Below are positions 41,198 to 51,624 of a DNA stretch of 64,000 nucleotides, in pieces. The stretch is from Skeletonema tropicum (lineage: Eukaryota > Bacillariophyta > Thalassiosirophyceae > Thalassiosirales > Thalassiosiraceae). A program made the translations under genes and the position numbers. Every line of letters begins with the position of its first letter. Within the stretch, counting starts at the first letter, position 1. The notes under the pieces were generated by a model. It was given only the letters and a program-made list of their open reading frames with translations. It had not been told where the DNA came from and ran no database searches. Location: NCBI GenBank assembly GCA_037178625.1, contig CM074129.1, forward strand, positions 3,162,001-3,226,000, read 5' to 3'.

Positions 41198-41913
41198 TAG
41201 CCATCTCATTTCGAGTTTTTTGTGCTCTCAACACATCTTCACCATAATCAAAAGAAGTAGCCTTTTCTACGAAAGCTTGGATTCATGGTTTAACTCTCAT
41301 TGGCCATGAAGTGATCTCATACATACAACCTTCATTTGAGCCACTGGTCGAAGTCATGGTGTTGTATTCTTAAAGTTAAGGCTTTGTAGGCTACAAAATA
41401 CCGCTGTCGGGCTGTCGGTCGCATCGCAACATGATTGCAAGCAGGTGATGGAGACAACAACACAACACATTATTGCAAACTACGCCGGAAATCGATGCTA
41501 TCAATGCAAACATCCCGCGACGTACTGAAAGATTTAGCACCAAAAATTTGAAACATGACAACACAACTGACACGAAATCATGTAGAGCAAGGATCATGTA
41601 TGCTGCAACATGAAAAGTTCCACAACCTTTGATCCCTTCTTGATTCGGCCCGGCTCTTGATGTGAGTCGCTGGCGGAGCATCTTGACCAAAATAACCACT
41701 TTCTTTCTGCAGCAAATCGCAGCGAAGGAGAATGACTGTCGGCTGCACTTAGATACTTATATGTCGGGTATTCGGGCGATTTTACTCAGTTTCAAGATAT
41801 GTGTTTGTAGGTACAATACCTTCTATAGGAATTTTCACCCTGGAAATTAGTAACATACATATTTATTCTTGAGGTATGTAATCTTAATGCATCAGATTCA
41901 CAAAAATGAAAAC
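41160..41913. other. spacer between the duplicated copies
   Basis: The first 38 bases are still duplicated 3' flank. The rest is AT-rich, unrelated to the sequence after copy B, with no supported gene. Confidence 0.5.
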
Positions 41914-44900
41914 CCAACGACTTCGGGGTGATCTTTTGAGTGCCTCCGTCGGGGGAGTTTCATAACGGACGAATAATAATTGAAATTTGAATTTAACGGT
42001 TTGTGTGGGAGCGGACGTGAACGGAAAATCTTCAATACTCCTGGCTCCTGGTACTGTGTCTATGATGTATGGATCACCTCATGAACGGAGATTGATCCAC
42101 CAGCATATCATAAGTGCGCAACTTTATTGATCACCATGATGAATAATGAACTGTTTGCTGTCAAGACAAAGAAAACATAAGAGGTTGAGAATGACTCGCC
42201 ACACGGTGAAAGTGCTGGCAATAATAGGCATGCTACTGCACCTGGTCGCTGCAGCTGAGCAAGCCATGGAGTCGCAACAATGGACTAATGGCAAAATTCC
42301 TCTATCAGAGCAATTCGTGCGTAGTCTGTCAGTGATAAAGGGCAGTGATAGGAGAGCCTTGCAACTTCAGAAAATAGAAACAACTACTCTTGGATCGGAA
42401 GGAACATCAAGAAATGCAGGATTGAGCCGGCGCATGCAGAAGCAGCGTACAATGCAAAGATGGAAACCACGGTTTGGAGGCAGGAATAGAAGTAGCAGAA
42501 AGTCGAGAAGTAGTAGAAAGTCAGGTGTACATAATAATGGTGGTGGTAGAGGAGTGAGAAATGGAAAATGGAGACCTGCTGGATGGAATGAAAGCAGTAG
42601 AAGAGGGAGAAATGGGAATTGGCAATCCAGCGGGAGGAACAGCAGCGGTAGAAATAGCTCTGGTAGAAAGCCTGGCAAGCCGTTCGATAAATGGAAAGCG
42701 CCCAATAGTTCAGGTTGGGGTTCGCCCTGGGGTCAAGGATGGGGTGGCAGTGTAAAGAAACCAGGGTACTCCCCAACAAAACGTGAGTATTATATACCTA
42801 GAAGGTAGAAGTGCCTTTGCTGATGTAGGTAGTTACTTTTTTCATTTATATTATTGCTCTAACCTCGTCTTCTCTTCATCAGCTGATAAAAAGACCCCTC
42901 GTCCGACTAGGGAACCAACTCGCAGACCTAACCATAACCAACAACCTCCTGCACCCCAACCTACGTCTGACGTGAGATTGATTCAAGTCACAATGGATGG
43001 TATGCTCACTGCAACTGACTTGGATGTTCCTGCCGAAGGGTCAGGTGATTTGAAAGCTCTTGCAGTTGCATTCGAGAAAACAATTCGAGGTTTTTTGGGA
43101 GAAAAGTATCAGGTTGTTGTCTACCAAATTGGTGCAGCTTCTGTCGATAATACAAGCATTCAAAATGAACATGGAATGGGGTCTAAAAAGGATGAGAAGA
43201 ATAAGTCAGACTCGTCGAAAAAGAGAAAGCAGCGAAAAAGCCCGCCTCGCGATCTCCATGCAGGAAATGGCTATGAACAGGGCTGGGATGAGTGGGATAC
43301 TAACTTTTGGGAGAAGAATGAGATGGTGAGCTGGGGACCTGGGTTGGCAGAATGTCCAGTCGATGGTAGTCAGATTCCAGTCTTTTTTGTGGTGAAAGTA
43401 ATTGAACGTTGTTTCGATTGTGATGGAGAACAGGCTTTTTCACAAGGCGCAGATACCTATCGTGAAACCTTTGCGGTGCTAGACAATGCTGTCCAGTCGA
43501 ACGGCATGTCGAGAGCTTTTTGTATGAACGCACTACGAACTGGTGCCGTCACAACTTATCCGTGCGGAGTTAGTATAACATGCGTCACGGGCGTATCTTA
43601 CTTTGTTCAATTTGACGATGACATTATTGGCATTTTCCCAACACCGCCGTCATCTACTTCCAAGCCAAGTAAGTTCCATTTGTGTTTATCATTCTGATTT
43701 TTGTTTGTTTTTACTTAATTGCCCATTTCTTCTTGATAATGTTATCAAAGCACCTGCACAATTCCCCACAACTTTTCCGTTTTCTGTACCTTCGGAGCCA
43801 ACCACGAAGCCACCTTCGGAGCCTACGTCATTTCCGTTTTCTCTGCCTTCGGAGCCAACGACGACGGAGCCTACGACATTCCCGTTTTCTCAGCCTTCGA
43901 AACCAACGACGACGGAGCCTACGACAGTCCCGTTTTCTCAGCCTTCGGAGCCAACGACGACGGAGCCTACGACAGTCCCGTTTTCTCAGCCTTCGGAGCC
44001 AACGACGACGGAGCCTACGACAGTCCCGTTTTCTCAGCCTTCGGAACCAACGACGACGGAGCCTACGACATTCCCGTTTTCTCAGCCTTCGGAGCCAACG
44101 ACGACGGAGCCTACGACATTCCCGTTTTCTCAGCCTTCGGAACCAACTACAACCACGATGCCACCTTCGGAATCACCTTCGACTTCGGGGCAACCTTCGA
44201 CTTCGGGACAACCTTTGGAACCTACACTCTCGCCTACCCCTAAGCCAAGTCCTGGACCTGGAGATCCTGTGTTCGTCGAGCCTACTTTCTCGCCTACGTT
44301 CGAGCCAACTCCTGAACCTACTGTTTTCATCGAGCCTAATCTTTCGCCTACCCTCGAGCCAAGTCCTGAAGTAATCGTATTCATCGAGCCAACTTCTGAG
44401 CCTACTTTCGAGCCAACTTTTGAACCTACTGTTTTCATCGAGCCTAATCTTTCGCCTACCCTCGAGCCAACTTCTGAGCCTACGTCCGAGCCAACTTTTG
44501 AACCTACTGCTTTCATCGAGCCAACTTCTGAGCCTACCCTCGAGCCAACTCCTGAAGTAATCGTGTTCATCGAGCCAACTTCTGAGCCTACGTCCGAGCC
44601 AACTTTTGAACCTACTACTTTCATCGAGCCAACTTCTGAGGCTACCCTCGAGCCAACTCCTGAAGTAATCGTGTTCATCGAGCCTACTTCCTCGCCTACG
44701 TTCGAGCCAACTTTTGAACCTACTGTGTTCATCGAGCCTACTCCTTCGCCAACTCTTAAGCCTACTTTCGAGCCAACTCCTGGAACAACTCCTGAGCCAA
44801 CTCCTGAACCTTCTTCGGTAATCGAGCCAACTACAGTTCCAACTCCAACTGAAATCGACGACAACCCAACATTTCAACCGACTTCCTCAGAAGGCAAGCC

Positions 44901-46058
44901 ATTGTTCATATTCGGAAGTTCCGAGTCTGTTGGTAATTCCGAACCAATTGATTATGAGGTCCCATTTGCTGTTGGAGAAGATGTTATCTTTGCTAGTGCA
45001 GGTTCTAAATACACGCTGGTTGTACTTGATGATGAGAGCGCAGCTGTGGCTGGGTTTATTGATAATTTTGATGAATATTCAGGGTACTTTGGCCTGCCAC
45101 TGGAAGATATGTCCGAGGGATCAAATGAACTTGCAGTTATAGACTCTATTGTGAACTTGAATGGTGACTTACTATCTGCTCCAAAATTCAGGCGAGTACA
45201 GGCTGGAGTAGAAACAAATGATGGTGCAATGCATTCTGTATTCATTGACGTGGACGGAAATGTTTACGCAGCTGGAAGTAACAATAGTGGCCAACTGTGC
45301 ATTGGAGACTTAGATGACAGAAACATACCTCATCAAATTGATTTAGGTGAAGCTGCAGTTAGTGCTGCTGTTGGTGGGGACTTTACCTTGATTCTTGGCG
45401 CCTCGGGTGATGTTTATGGTTGTGGAAGCAACGAATTTGGTCAGCTTGGTCTTCCAAATGATCTCTTCGTAGATGTACCTGATTCTGGAAATGGATTGAA
45501 GAATGTAAGGACTATTTCTGCAGGCTTGGACTTTTCGCTTCTCTCTACTGAAGATGGACTCGCTGTGATGGGTTCAAATTCGGAGCAACAACTTTGTACA
45601 GATGAATTTGATAAGGTGACGGAGCCTTATTTCTTGGATGCAATAGGCGCTGAAGACTCAAGACAATTTCGCGCCGGTTCGCAATCGTCATATATATTGT
45701 TTCGAGATGGGTCAGTAGCTGCTTGTGGTCTCAATGCATTTGGACAGCTAGGCATTGGTGTGTTTGATGATCCAGGGCCGGCAGCAGTGACAATACCTGG
45801 AAATAATTTTATCAAAAATCTTGGCGTCGGTCCATCCGCTGTCTCGACGTTCTTCGTAGCTTTGGATGGCTTAGTTTATGGTGCAGGAAGAAACAACAGA
45901 GGTCAGCTAGGAGTTGGGGATAAAGATGACAGGGAGAGTCCAGAACAAGTGCTGTTTGAATTCAACGCCGATGATGTGACCAGAATCTCTGCAGCCTTTG
46001 ATCACACCCTTGCTTGGTGATCATAAATGGAAGCTGAAAGAGCAAATAGAATCAGACT
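41914..46058 (+). repeat. tandem segmental duplication, copy B
   Basis: Copy B of the direct duplication described for 37556-41197. It is about 500 bp longer than copy A because its exon 3 repeat stalk is longer. The conserved 5' flank (41914-42190) includes the same motifs as copy A with a few indels. Confidence 0.93.
42191..46020 (+). CDS. Secreted protein: basic Ser/Gly/Trp domain, Cys domain, Pro/Thr stalk, RCC1-like propeller (copy B)
   Basis: Exons 42191-42782, 42883-43668 and 43751-46020 (introns 100 and 82 nt) give 1215 aa. The signal peptide, basic domain, Cys domain and RCC1-like propeller are nearly identical to copy A; I see only a few changes (e.g. L to Q in exon 2, I-L-D-N to V-L-D-D at the propeller start). 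The stalk is different: exon 2 lacks the EPTD run and ends F-P-T-P-P-S-S-T-S-K-P. Exon 3 starts with about seven 16-residue P-F-S-Q-P-S-E-P-T-T-T-E-P-T-T-V units (48-bp DNA repeat, 43790-44150), followed by irregular E-P-T-S-E-P-T/V-F-I-E-P units. The exon 3 acceptor (TTATCAAAG) lacks the pyrimidine tract seen in copy A, so splicing there is less certain. The last 33 stalk residues are again shared. Confidence 0.78.
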
Positions 46059-46189
46059 CTGCGAGGAGATGAGGGCATGCCAGTGTTTCATTCTTTTTAC
46101 ATAGTCCATAACTAATTGTGTAACATCGTTTTTCTAGGTAAATTCTGCATCAGAAACAAGAATTAAATTTACAACCCGAACACCAAGAA

Positions 46190-49111
46190 TTATTCCAGTG
46201 GAATCATTTTGTCGCAAGTTCCACAGGAGAGAGAGCAAAATCTGTGCATCCATTCACCATCCTCCTCATCTTCGCAGTCGCCTTCTTTTGAAAATTCAAG
46301 GCACATATCGTAGTGGTCAGTACAGTCTGGAATAGCGTTGATATCCTTCTTGAAATTAACAACACGATTTGAACCCCTAGGCATTTGTTCCCGACCAGTG
46401 TTTGATGCAGTTGGGAGCTTGCTCATGAATTTATCAATAACCTCAACCTTATGATCCATAAGAACCATGTCAGGTACATCATCGCTTGATGAGGGCTCAT
46501 ATTTTTCACCCTGACTCAAGATGTTGAAAGTTACCTTGCTCGCACCATCCCAAGTAACAATTATGTGGCCGCCTGCAATGATGGCAGCACTGATAGAACC
46601 ATCTCCAATTTCGTCATTGACATTTACTCGCTTTGCACCAGCAAAATTGGCATTCTTTGCAATCACGTAGTCAAGGGTCTCCTTAATGAGCTTGGCAGAC
46701 ATTGTATTTCCACTCTTATCCTCAACTTCATAGTGATAAAGACTCTGGGATGCGATTGGATTTTGGTTTGTGTACTGCTTCAAAGAATCGCGTTCGTCAT
46801 AGGCATTGGCAGGGTAATGATCAGGGTCATAATCGCTCTGCTGTTGTACAGGTCCACCAACCATCTTTTGAATAGCGGTAGGAATGCCAGTCTTCTTTTC
46901 AATCGATTCTTGAATTTCGACAGTCCTGCGTACAAATCCCTTGTTTCCGGTTGAAATGATGCCAAACTGAGAAGTTTTGTCAATGATAATACGACCGCTG
47001 CGAACAAATGGCTTGCTGAGATTCTTCACACACGCGGCATAGAAGATGGCTTCAGCATCAGTATTCAATGAAGTCATGAAAGTGACGTTGTCGCGAAGGA
47101 GAGCTTGCCCTGATTCGCTTAAGCAGAAAACTTTGTTTTGTACTTCGACAAATTCTGGGGATGCCTCAGGATCAACCACCACAGCACTGAATCCTTCCTC
47201 GATTTTGGCAACACGTTTAAGATCTTTTATATCACACAAGAAGACATTGCTGATGTTTTCACTCATGTCATCTGTGCCCTCTTCCTTGCTATCACAGGTC
47301 CAGATTGCGACTACCTTGTCAACCTTGGCATTCTTCTCCAAAGATTCTGCTGTCTGACACGAATCCTTGCCCTTTTCACCACAAACAACCGCAATAACCT
47401 TATCCATTTTTTTAGGAAGCATTTTCAAACTAGCAGCCACTGCAGTATTGAAAGTCTTCGTGGGAATGGGCCCTTCACCGATCTGTGGTTCTGCAGCTGT
47501 AACTTCGGGATCACACTGACGCAAGTTCTTGTTGACTGGACCAACGGCATTAATATCCTCCCTCCAGTTCTTGGCACCAATCATACCACCATGAATCACA
47601 CGGTAAGAAGAATATTTGTTCTTCACGCCAAGGGATCCAAGGAGAGACTCACGAACATCATCGTGCTTGGCAATCTTGGACCAAAGAACAATTTCTAGTC
47701 CAACATGTGAGAAGCTGGGATAATAATGAGCAGTAACGTATCCCTCTTCCATGGCAATGAAAAGTCCAGAAGTTGCAACACTATCACTAGCATTGTGAGC
47801 CGTGACAGGACCAAGCGGAGTCAATCCCTCGGCAACCAAAAGATCCCTCACCAAGGTTTCCAATGCAGAGAACTCTGTAACTCCCTCTGCCTCTACAACC
47901 AAAAGAACACCGGTAGATGTATTTGGTTTGACAGGATCAGGCTTTGGAGTAGGATTCTTTGCCTCAGCAACCTCCTTGTCATAAAGATCGCACTTGCCCT
48001 GCTTACGGGCATCGTTGTGAGAATAATCCTTAATCAATTTGTAATGTTCATCCACATCATCCAGCGGGTTGTACTCAAATGCGCTAATCTCATTTGTTTC
48101 AAACACTCCCCCCTCAATTTTTGGATGCAAAAAGTCAATCGAGTTAGATCCCATAGCCCAATCCTGGTCACACAAGATAGGATAATCTGTCATGTACACA
48201 AAGACTGAATGGTCAAACAACTTGGACATTTGTCCATAGTAAAGTTCATTCTTGACAAAGATTCCTTCAGGTTTCATTAATAATGCAAGTGCACCAAAGA
48301 TATCAAGATCATCCGTCACACTAATCGACATGGCTGTTTCTGATAAATCCACCATGATCAAATCAAATGTCCCAAACAACTCTCTTGGAAGGAGAGCCAA
48401 CGACTTGGAAGCGTCACCAAACCACCACTGGACACGAGGATCTTCAAAGTGGGGCTGGGTGTGAAAGTGCTTCAAACTTTCACGGACCACCTTTTGATCC
48501 AACTCGAGACCGAGAACCATCTCCACATTGGGGTATTTGAGTGCCTCATGGAGCAACATGGCGTCCCCTCCTCCAATGAATGCAATACGCTTCATGTCCT
48601 TCAAGTAAGCAGCGGGGAAATGAACATACGGTTCGTGATAATGGGGACGGTAGGAATGGCAAATCTGGAGAATATTGTCAAGACTCATGCAAACATCCGG
48701 CTTGTTGGGGTTTTCACTCCAAGCCACCTCTTGGTAGAAGGACCGTGATTCATAGACGGCATCCTTGAACCCTTCAAGTTTGAGGTAGCTGTCGCAGGTG
48801 GTGGGGGGCTTCTCCTCCCCCTCTTCCATTTTGTGTGCGTTCGGATTCCCACTCCGCGCAGCGGGTTGTTCTTCTGCGTCGTCACTACTGGAGCTGCTTT
48901 CTTCGTCGTCATCGTCGCTGTCTTCGACCATTTCGGGGTTGGCACAGGTTCCGTCGGCATTTGGACGGCCACCGCCCGCACAGGTTTGGGCGGCTGCGGC
49001 GAAGAGAGTGGGGGAAGAGGAGGGAATTAGGAGGTCATTGAAGAGGGCGGCGGTGCCAAGTAGGCCCGCTGTGGTGGCTAGCAGAGAGGAGGCGGCGATG
49101 GGCAGCCTCAT
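46190..49111 (-). CDS. Secreted aminopropyltransferase / AdoMet-decarboxylase-like fusion with ShK-type C-terminus
   Basis: A protein of 973 aa. Residues 1-41 look like a signal peptide or anchor; 62-82 are acidic. Residues 105-330 are a spermidine-synthase-like domain: S-F-Y-Q-E-V, H-Y-H-E (157-160), A-F-I-G-G-G-D-A (177-184), E-L-D (203-205), D-P-R-V and I-M-V-D-L (252-256). Residues 400-500 resemble bacterial-type AdoMet decarboxylase (G-L-F-I-A-M-E-E-G-Y-V-T-A-H-Y-Y-P), with Thr460 where the pyruvoyl-forming Ser is expected. Residues about 570-700 look like a second, decayed Rossmann domain. About 800-880 is a second decarboxylase-like module (G-D-G-S-I-S-A-A-I-I-A-G-G-H-I-I-V-T-W). Residues about 928-967 hold six Cys in ShK spacing. 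Diatoms are known to have such fusions, proposed to make long-chain polyamines for silica. Enzyme activity is uncertain because several catalytic residues differ. Confidence 0.75.
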   Translation of the reverse strand: MRLPIAASSLLATTAGLLGTAALFNDLLIPSSSPTLFAAAAQTCAGGGRPNADGTCANPEMVEDSDDDDEESSSSSDDAEEQPAARSGNPNAHKMEEGEEKPPTTCDSYLKLEGFKDAVYESRSFYQEVAWSENPNKPDVCMSLDNILQICHSYRPHYHEPYVHFPAAYLKDMKRIAFIGGGDAMLLHEALKYPNVEMVLGLELDQKVVRESLKHFHTQPHFEDPRVQWWFGDASKSLALLPRELFGTFDLIMVDLSETAMSISVTDDLDIFGALALLMKPEGIFVKNELYYGQMSKLFDHSVFVYMTDYPILCDQDWAMGSNSIDFLHPKIEGGVFETNEISAFEYNPLDDVDEHYKLIKDYSHNDARKQGKCDLYDKEVAEAKNPTPKPDPVKPNTSTGVLLVVEAEGVTEFSALETLVRDLLVAEGLTPLGPVTAHNASDSVATSGLFIAMEEGYVTAHYYPSFSHVGLEIVLWSKIAKHDDVRESLLGSLGVKNKYSSYRVIHGGMIGAKNWREDINAVGPVNKNLRQCDPEVTAAEPQIGEGPIPTKTFNTAVAASLKMLPKKMDKVIAVVCGEKGKDSCQTAESLEKNAKVDKVVAIWTCDSKEEGTDDMSENISNVFLCDIKDLKRVAKIEEGFSAVVVDPEASPEFVEVQNKVFCLSESGQALLRDNVTFMTSLNTDAEAIFYAACVKNLSKPFVRSGRIIIDKTSQFGIISTGNKGFVRRTVEIQESIEKKTGIPTAIQKMVGGPVQQQSDYDPDHYPANAYDERDSLKQYTNQNPIASQSLYHYEVEDKSGNTMSAKLIKETLDYVIAKNANFAGAKRVNVNDEIGDGSISAAIIAGGHIIVTWDGASKVTFNILSQGEKYEPSSSDDVPDMVLMDHKVEVIDKFMSKLPTASNTGREQMPRGSNRVVNFKKDINAIPDCTDHYDMCLEFSKEGDCEDEEDGEWMHRFCSLSCGTCDKMIPLE

Positions 49112-49712
49112 TGTGTGTCGATAGTATCACGATAATTAATTATCCGAACCAATGCGATGCTATTCTTCTTCTGATTCTTGGCAGCATGGCATGGATCTGG
49201 ATATTTTTTTCCATTTTTTTGAGAAAATGCGAGAAAGCGTCGGCGATAAGGGTTCTATGTGAAGGAGGTGCCCTCTTTTATTTCTATTAGTTATGAGTAG
49301 ATCAACACCAATCAACTAATTGGGGGTATCCCCCTAATAGCAGCGCTCTAAAATATCGGAAAGCTCGCAAGAAAAACTAACACACACAAAACTCGCTTCA
49401 CGATTCAGCCAGATGAATTCGACCGGACATACTAAGGGAGAGCTAAAAAGTAAAGACTAACTCTACTAACCATGTAAAGCGTTAGCGTACATGTAGGTAA
49501 GTTATACTTACTTAGTATGTTGGCTAGAGCTACTCGGAAAAACAGAATCTGTCCGTGGGCGGAAGAGTTGCGCTTTTTTAAAATCGACTACTAATTCCTA
49601 CGTCCATGAATTAGAAATAAGCAGCTTAAAAAATAGAGTACAAACAAGCAACTTAAAAAAATATGCGTACAAACCAGGCTCGAGTTACGAGTTAGCTACA
49701 TACGTTATGTAG
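49112..49712. other. intergenic, AT-rich
   Basis: These 601 bases hold no supported gene. A short perfect hairpin (ATTGGGGGTATCCCCCTAAT, 49319-49338) and an imperfect direct repeat AGCA(G/A)CTTAAAAAA...GTACAAAC (about 49621-49680) are visible. The N-terminal half of ribonucleotide reductase R2 expected before 49713 is not here. Confidence 0.5.
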
Positions 49713-50327
49713 GAAGAAGGAGGAAAGTCTCGTATTCTCAATGCCATCGAGACCATTCCCTGTGTTCAAAAGAAGGCTCACTGGGCTCTCCGGTGGTGCG
49801 ACTCCAACAACGCTTCCTTCGCCGAACGTATCATCGCCTTTGCAGCCGTGGAGGGTATCTTTTTCAGTGGCAGTTTCTGCGCCATCTTTTGGTTGAAGAA
49901 GCGTGGTCTCATGCCTGGCCTTTGTTTCTCCAATGAGCTTATCTCGCGTGATGAGGGTCTACATTGTGACTTTGCCTGCCTTCTTTACAGCAAGCTCGTG
50001 AACAAATTGCCTGTTATCCGTATTGACGAGATTATAACTAATGCTGTCCAGATCGAGAAGGAGTTTGTGGTGGAGGCCCTTCCTGTTTCCCTGATTGGTA
50101 TGAACGGAGACCTCATGTGCCAGTACATTGAGTTCTGTGCTGATCGTTTGTTGGCTGCCCTTGGATGCCCCAAGCAATACGGAGCTGCCAATCCATTTGA
50201 ATGGATGGAGATGATCAGTCTGCAGGGGAAAACTAACTTCTTCGAGAGGCGCGTTGGAGAGTATGCTAAGAGTGGTGTTGGTGTAGCCCAGGAGGATCAA
50301 GTGTTCAGCCTCGACGCAGACTTCTGA
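49713..50327 (+). pseudogene. Ribonucleotide reductase small subunit (R2), 5'-truncated copy
   Basis: From 49713 the frame reads [18 protein letters not shown] and continues 204 codons to a stop after F-S-L-D-A-D-F, the R2 C-terminal peptide that docks on the large subunit. It is clearly class Ia R2: [31 protein letters not shown]. An in-frame TAG precedes it directly (49710-49712), there is no early ATG, and the first ~180 residues are absent. Missing with them are three of six iron ligands and the radical tyrosine. Three ligands (one Glu in A-V-E-G, the Glu and His of D-E-G-L-H) remain. The body has no frameshift and looks codon-optimised, so the truncation is recent or the 5' part is elsewhere. 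A 3' exon read from a distant 5' exon is an alternative (TATGTAG could be an acceptor). Confidence 0.85.
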
Positions 50328-51017
50328 ATTACTCCTATATCTCCCTAATATAGTGCGCTGTTCGATCATCACTGAATGCTGATTAGTAGTCTTTCTTTAG
50401 TTTATGTTGTTGTATACGATCTTGACATATTAGTCTCACGCTTATAGCATCAAATTTGAATATATCAATAGCACACAAGTTGGATCCTCAATCAGGCCGA
50501 TGAAATAAGCCTCAGCAGTATAATATCCGACATCTCTTGCAACCATGACACCAAAACAGCACTTGACTGGAACCTGTGATCGGACTTCAAATAGGTATTG
50601 TACTTGTTGCCACAAAAGAGAGGCCAAGCGACTTCCCTGATGCATGGACTTAGGTTTGATGTAAGTCCCAAAAACTCAATTTGAAAAAAGTTCATACCAA
50701 TTCCGTCCAAGGTAGATTTGAAATTGAAGTTAATCGTGGACTCAGGTTTGATGGTACTGAGTCCCAAAAACTCAATTTGAAAAAAGTTCACACCACTTCC
50801 GCCCTGTACATCTTGTAAAAGGTAGCAGACCCCAGAATCAAAACAAAGGGTGAGAACCCTACCTTAGGACTACTATTGAATAATATGCTGCTTGCTTTGA
50901 TTTGGGGTTGGCCGATCCGAGCTTGGCTCATAAATCCGATTTGCTTTGTTCTCAAAGAAGACATCATTGGCTGCATCGTCATCAACATCTGTCGGTATTA
51001 TTTCACTTAACTTCAAA
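50328..51017. repeat. intergenic with a 62-65 bp direct repeat
   Basis: A segment GACT(T/C)AGGTTTGATG...AAGTTCA(T/C)ACCA(A/C)TTCCG(T/C)C occurs at 50647-50708 and again at 50739-50803, offset about 92 bases. No convincing gene is present; the minus-strand open frames here share the repeated N-F-F-Q-I-E-F-L-G-L text only because of this repeat. Confidence 0.6.
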
Positions 51018-51368
51018 ATGAAGATTCATTATTCTGGTGGACTATACAGCGGTTCTGTTCGTAAGACGAAGTTGCGCAACAGCAGAGGAAAAGGAAAGGG
51101 CATGGCAAAGCACCGTTTCATTCCACACGGATGGGGCGTTTACGAGTTCAAGAGCGATGTAAAATACACGGGATTGTTCCGCGATGGATTCGAACACGGA
51201 TGGGGCTGCCTAACTTGGTCGAATGGAGACTCGTACACGTGCTACTTCCGAAAAGGTAGACCTGAAGCATCCTCATTGAAGCTTGTCAGAGAAGCTAAAA
51301 AATTGAAGACACAAGTTTCGAAACTGACTGCCACTTTGATTGAATACCAAAACAAGCAAGACATCTGA
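51018..51368 (+). CDS. Small MORN-repeat protein
   Basis: A protein of 116 aa starts at the ATG at 51018 (the frame upstream to 50946 opens with TTG). It has about three MORN-type units: I-H-Y-S-G-G-L-Y-S-G, H-G-W-G-V-Y-E-F-K-S-D-V-K-Y-T-G-L-F-R-D-G, and H-G-W-G-C-L-T-W-S-N-G-D-S-Y-T-C-Y-F-R-K-G. A basic, possibly helical tail follows (K-L-V-R-E-A-K-K-L-K-T-Q-V). MORN repeats form beta-hairpin arrays that bind membranes or proteins. The protein is short, so it may be a fragment of a larger gene. The last 44 bases of the frame plus 3' flank are duplicated downstream (51500-51624). Confidence 0.6.
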   Translation: MKIHYSGGLYSGSVRKTKLRNSRGKGKGMAKHRFIPHGWGVYEFKSDVKYTGLFRDGFEHGWGCLTWSNGDSYTCYFRKGRPEASSLKLVREAKKLKTQVSKLTATLIEYQNKQDI

Positions 51369-51624
51369 GAGAAGCTGCACAAGCTAGAAGTAACTATGTA
51401 TTAATGCCATTTACCTATCCAAAATGTGCCACATCTATGTAACACGAATAGAAGGCGATCAACAACACTAAATAGTTTAACCTACACAATATTTTGCAAT
51501 GACTGCCACTTTGATTGAATACCAAAACAAGCAAGACATCTGAGAGAAGCTGCACAAGCTAGAAGTAACTATGTATTAATGCCATTTACCTATCCAAAAT
51601 GTGCCACATCTATGTAACACGAAT
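51325..51624. repeat. 125-bp tandem duplication of the MORN gene tail
   Basis: Bases 51325-51449 (the last 14 codons, stop and 3' flank of the MORN gene) recur almost exactly at 51500-51624, separated by 50 bases. The word AATATTTTGCAATG occurs just before the second copy (about 51488) and again at about 51751, which may mark a break-repair junction. Confidence 0.85.

Noticed and set aside
49112..49712. Missing 5' half of ribonucleotide reductase R2
   Set aside because: No frame in this stretch encodes the metal-ligand or radical-Tyr segments, so a nearby 5' exon is not supported.
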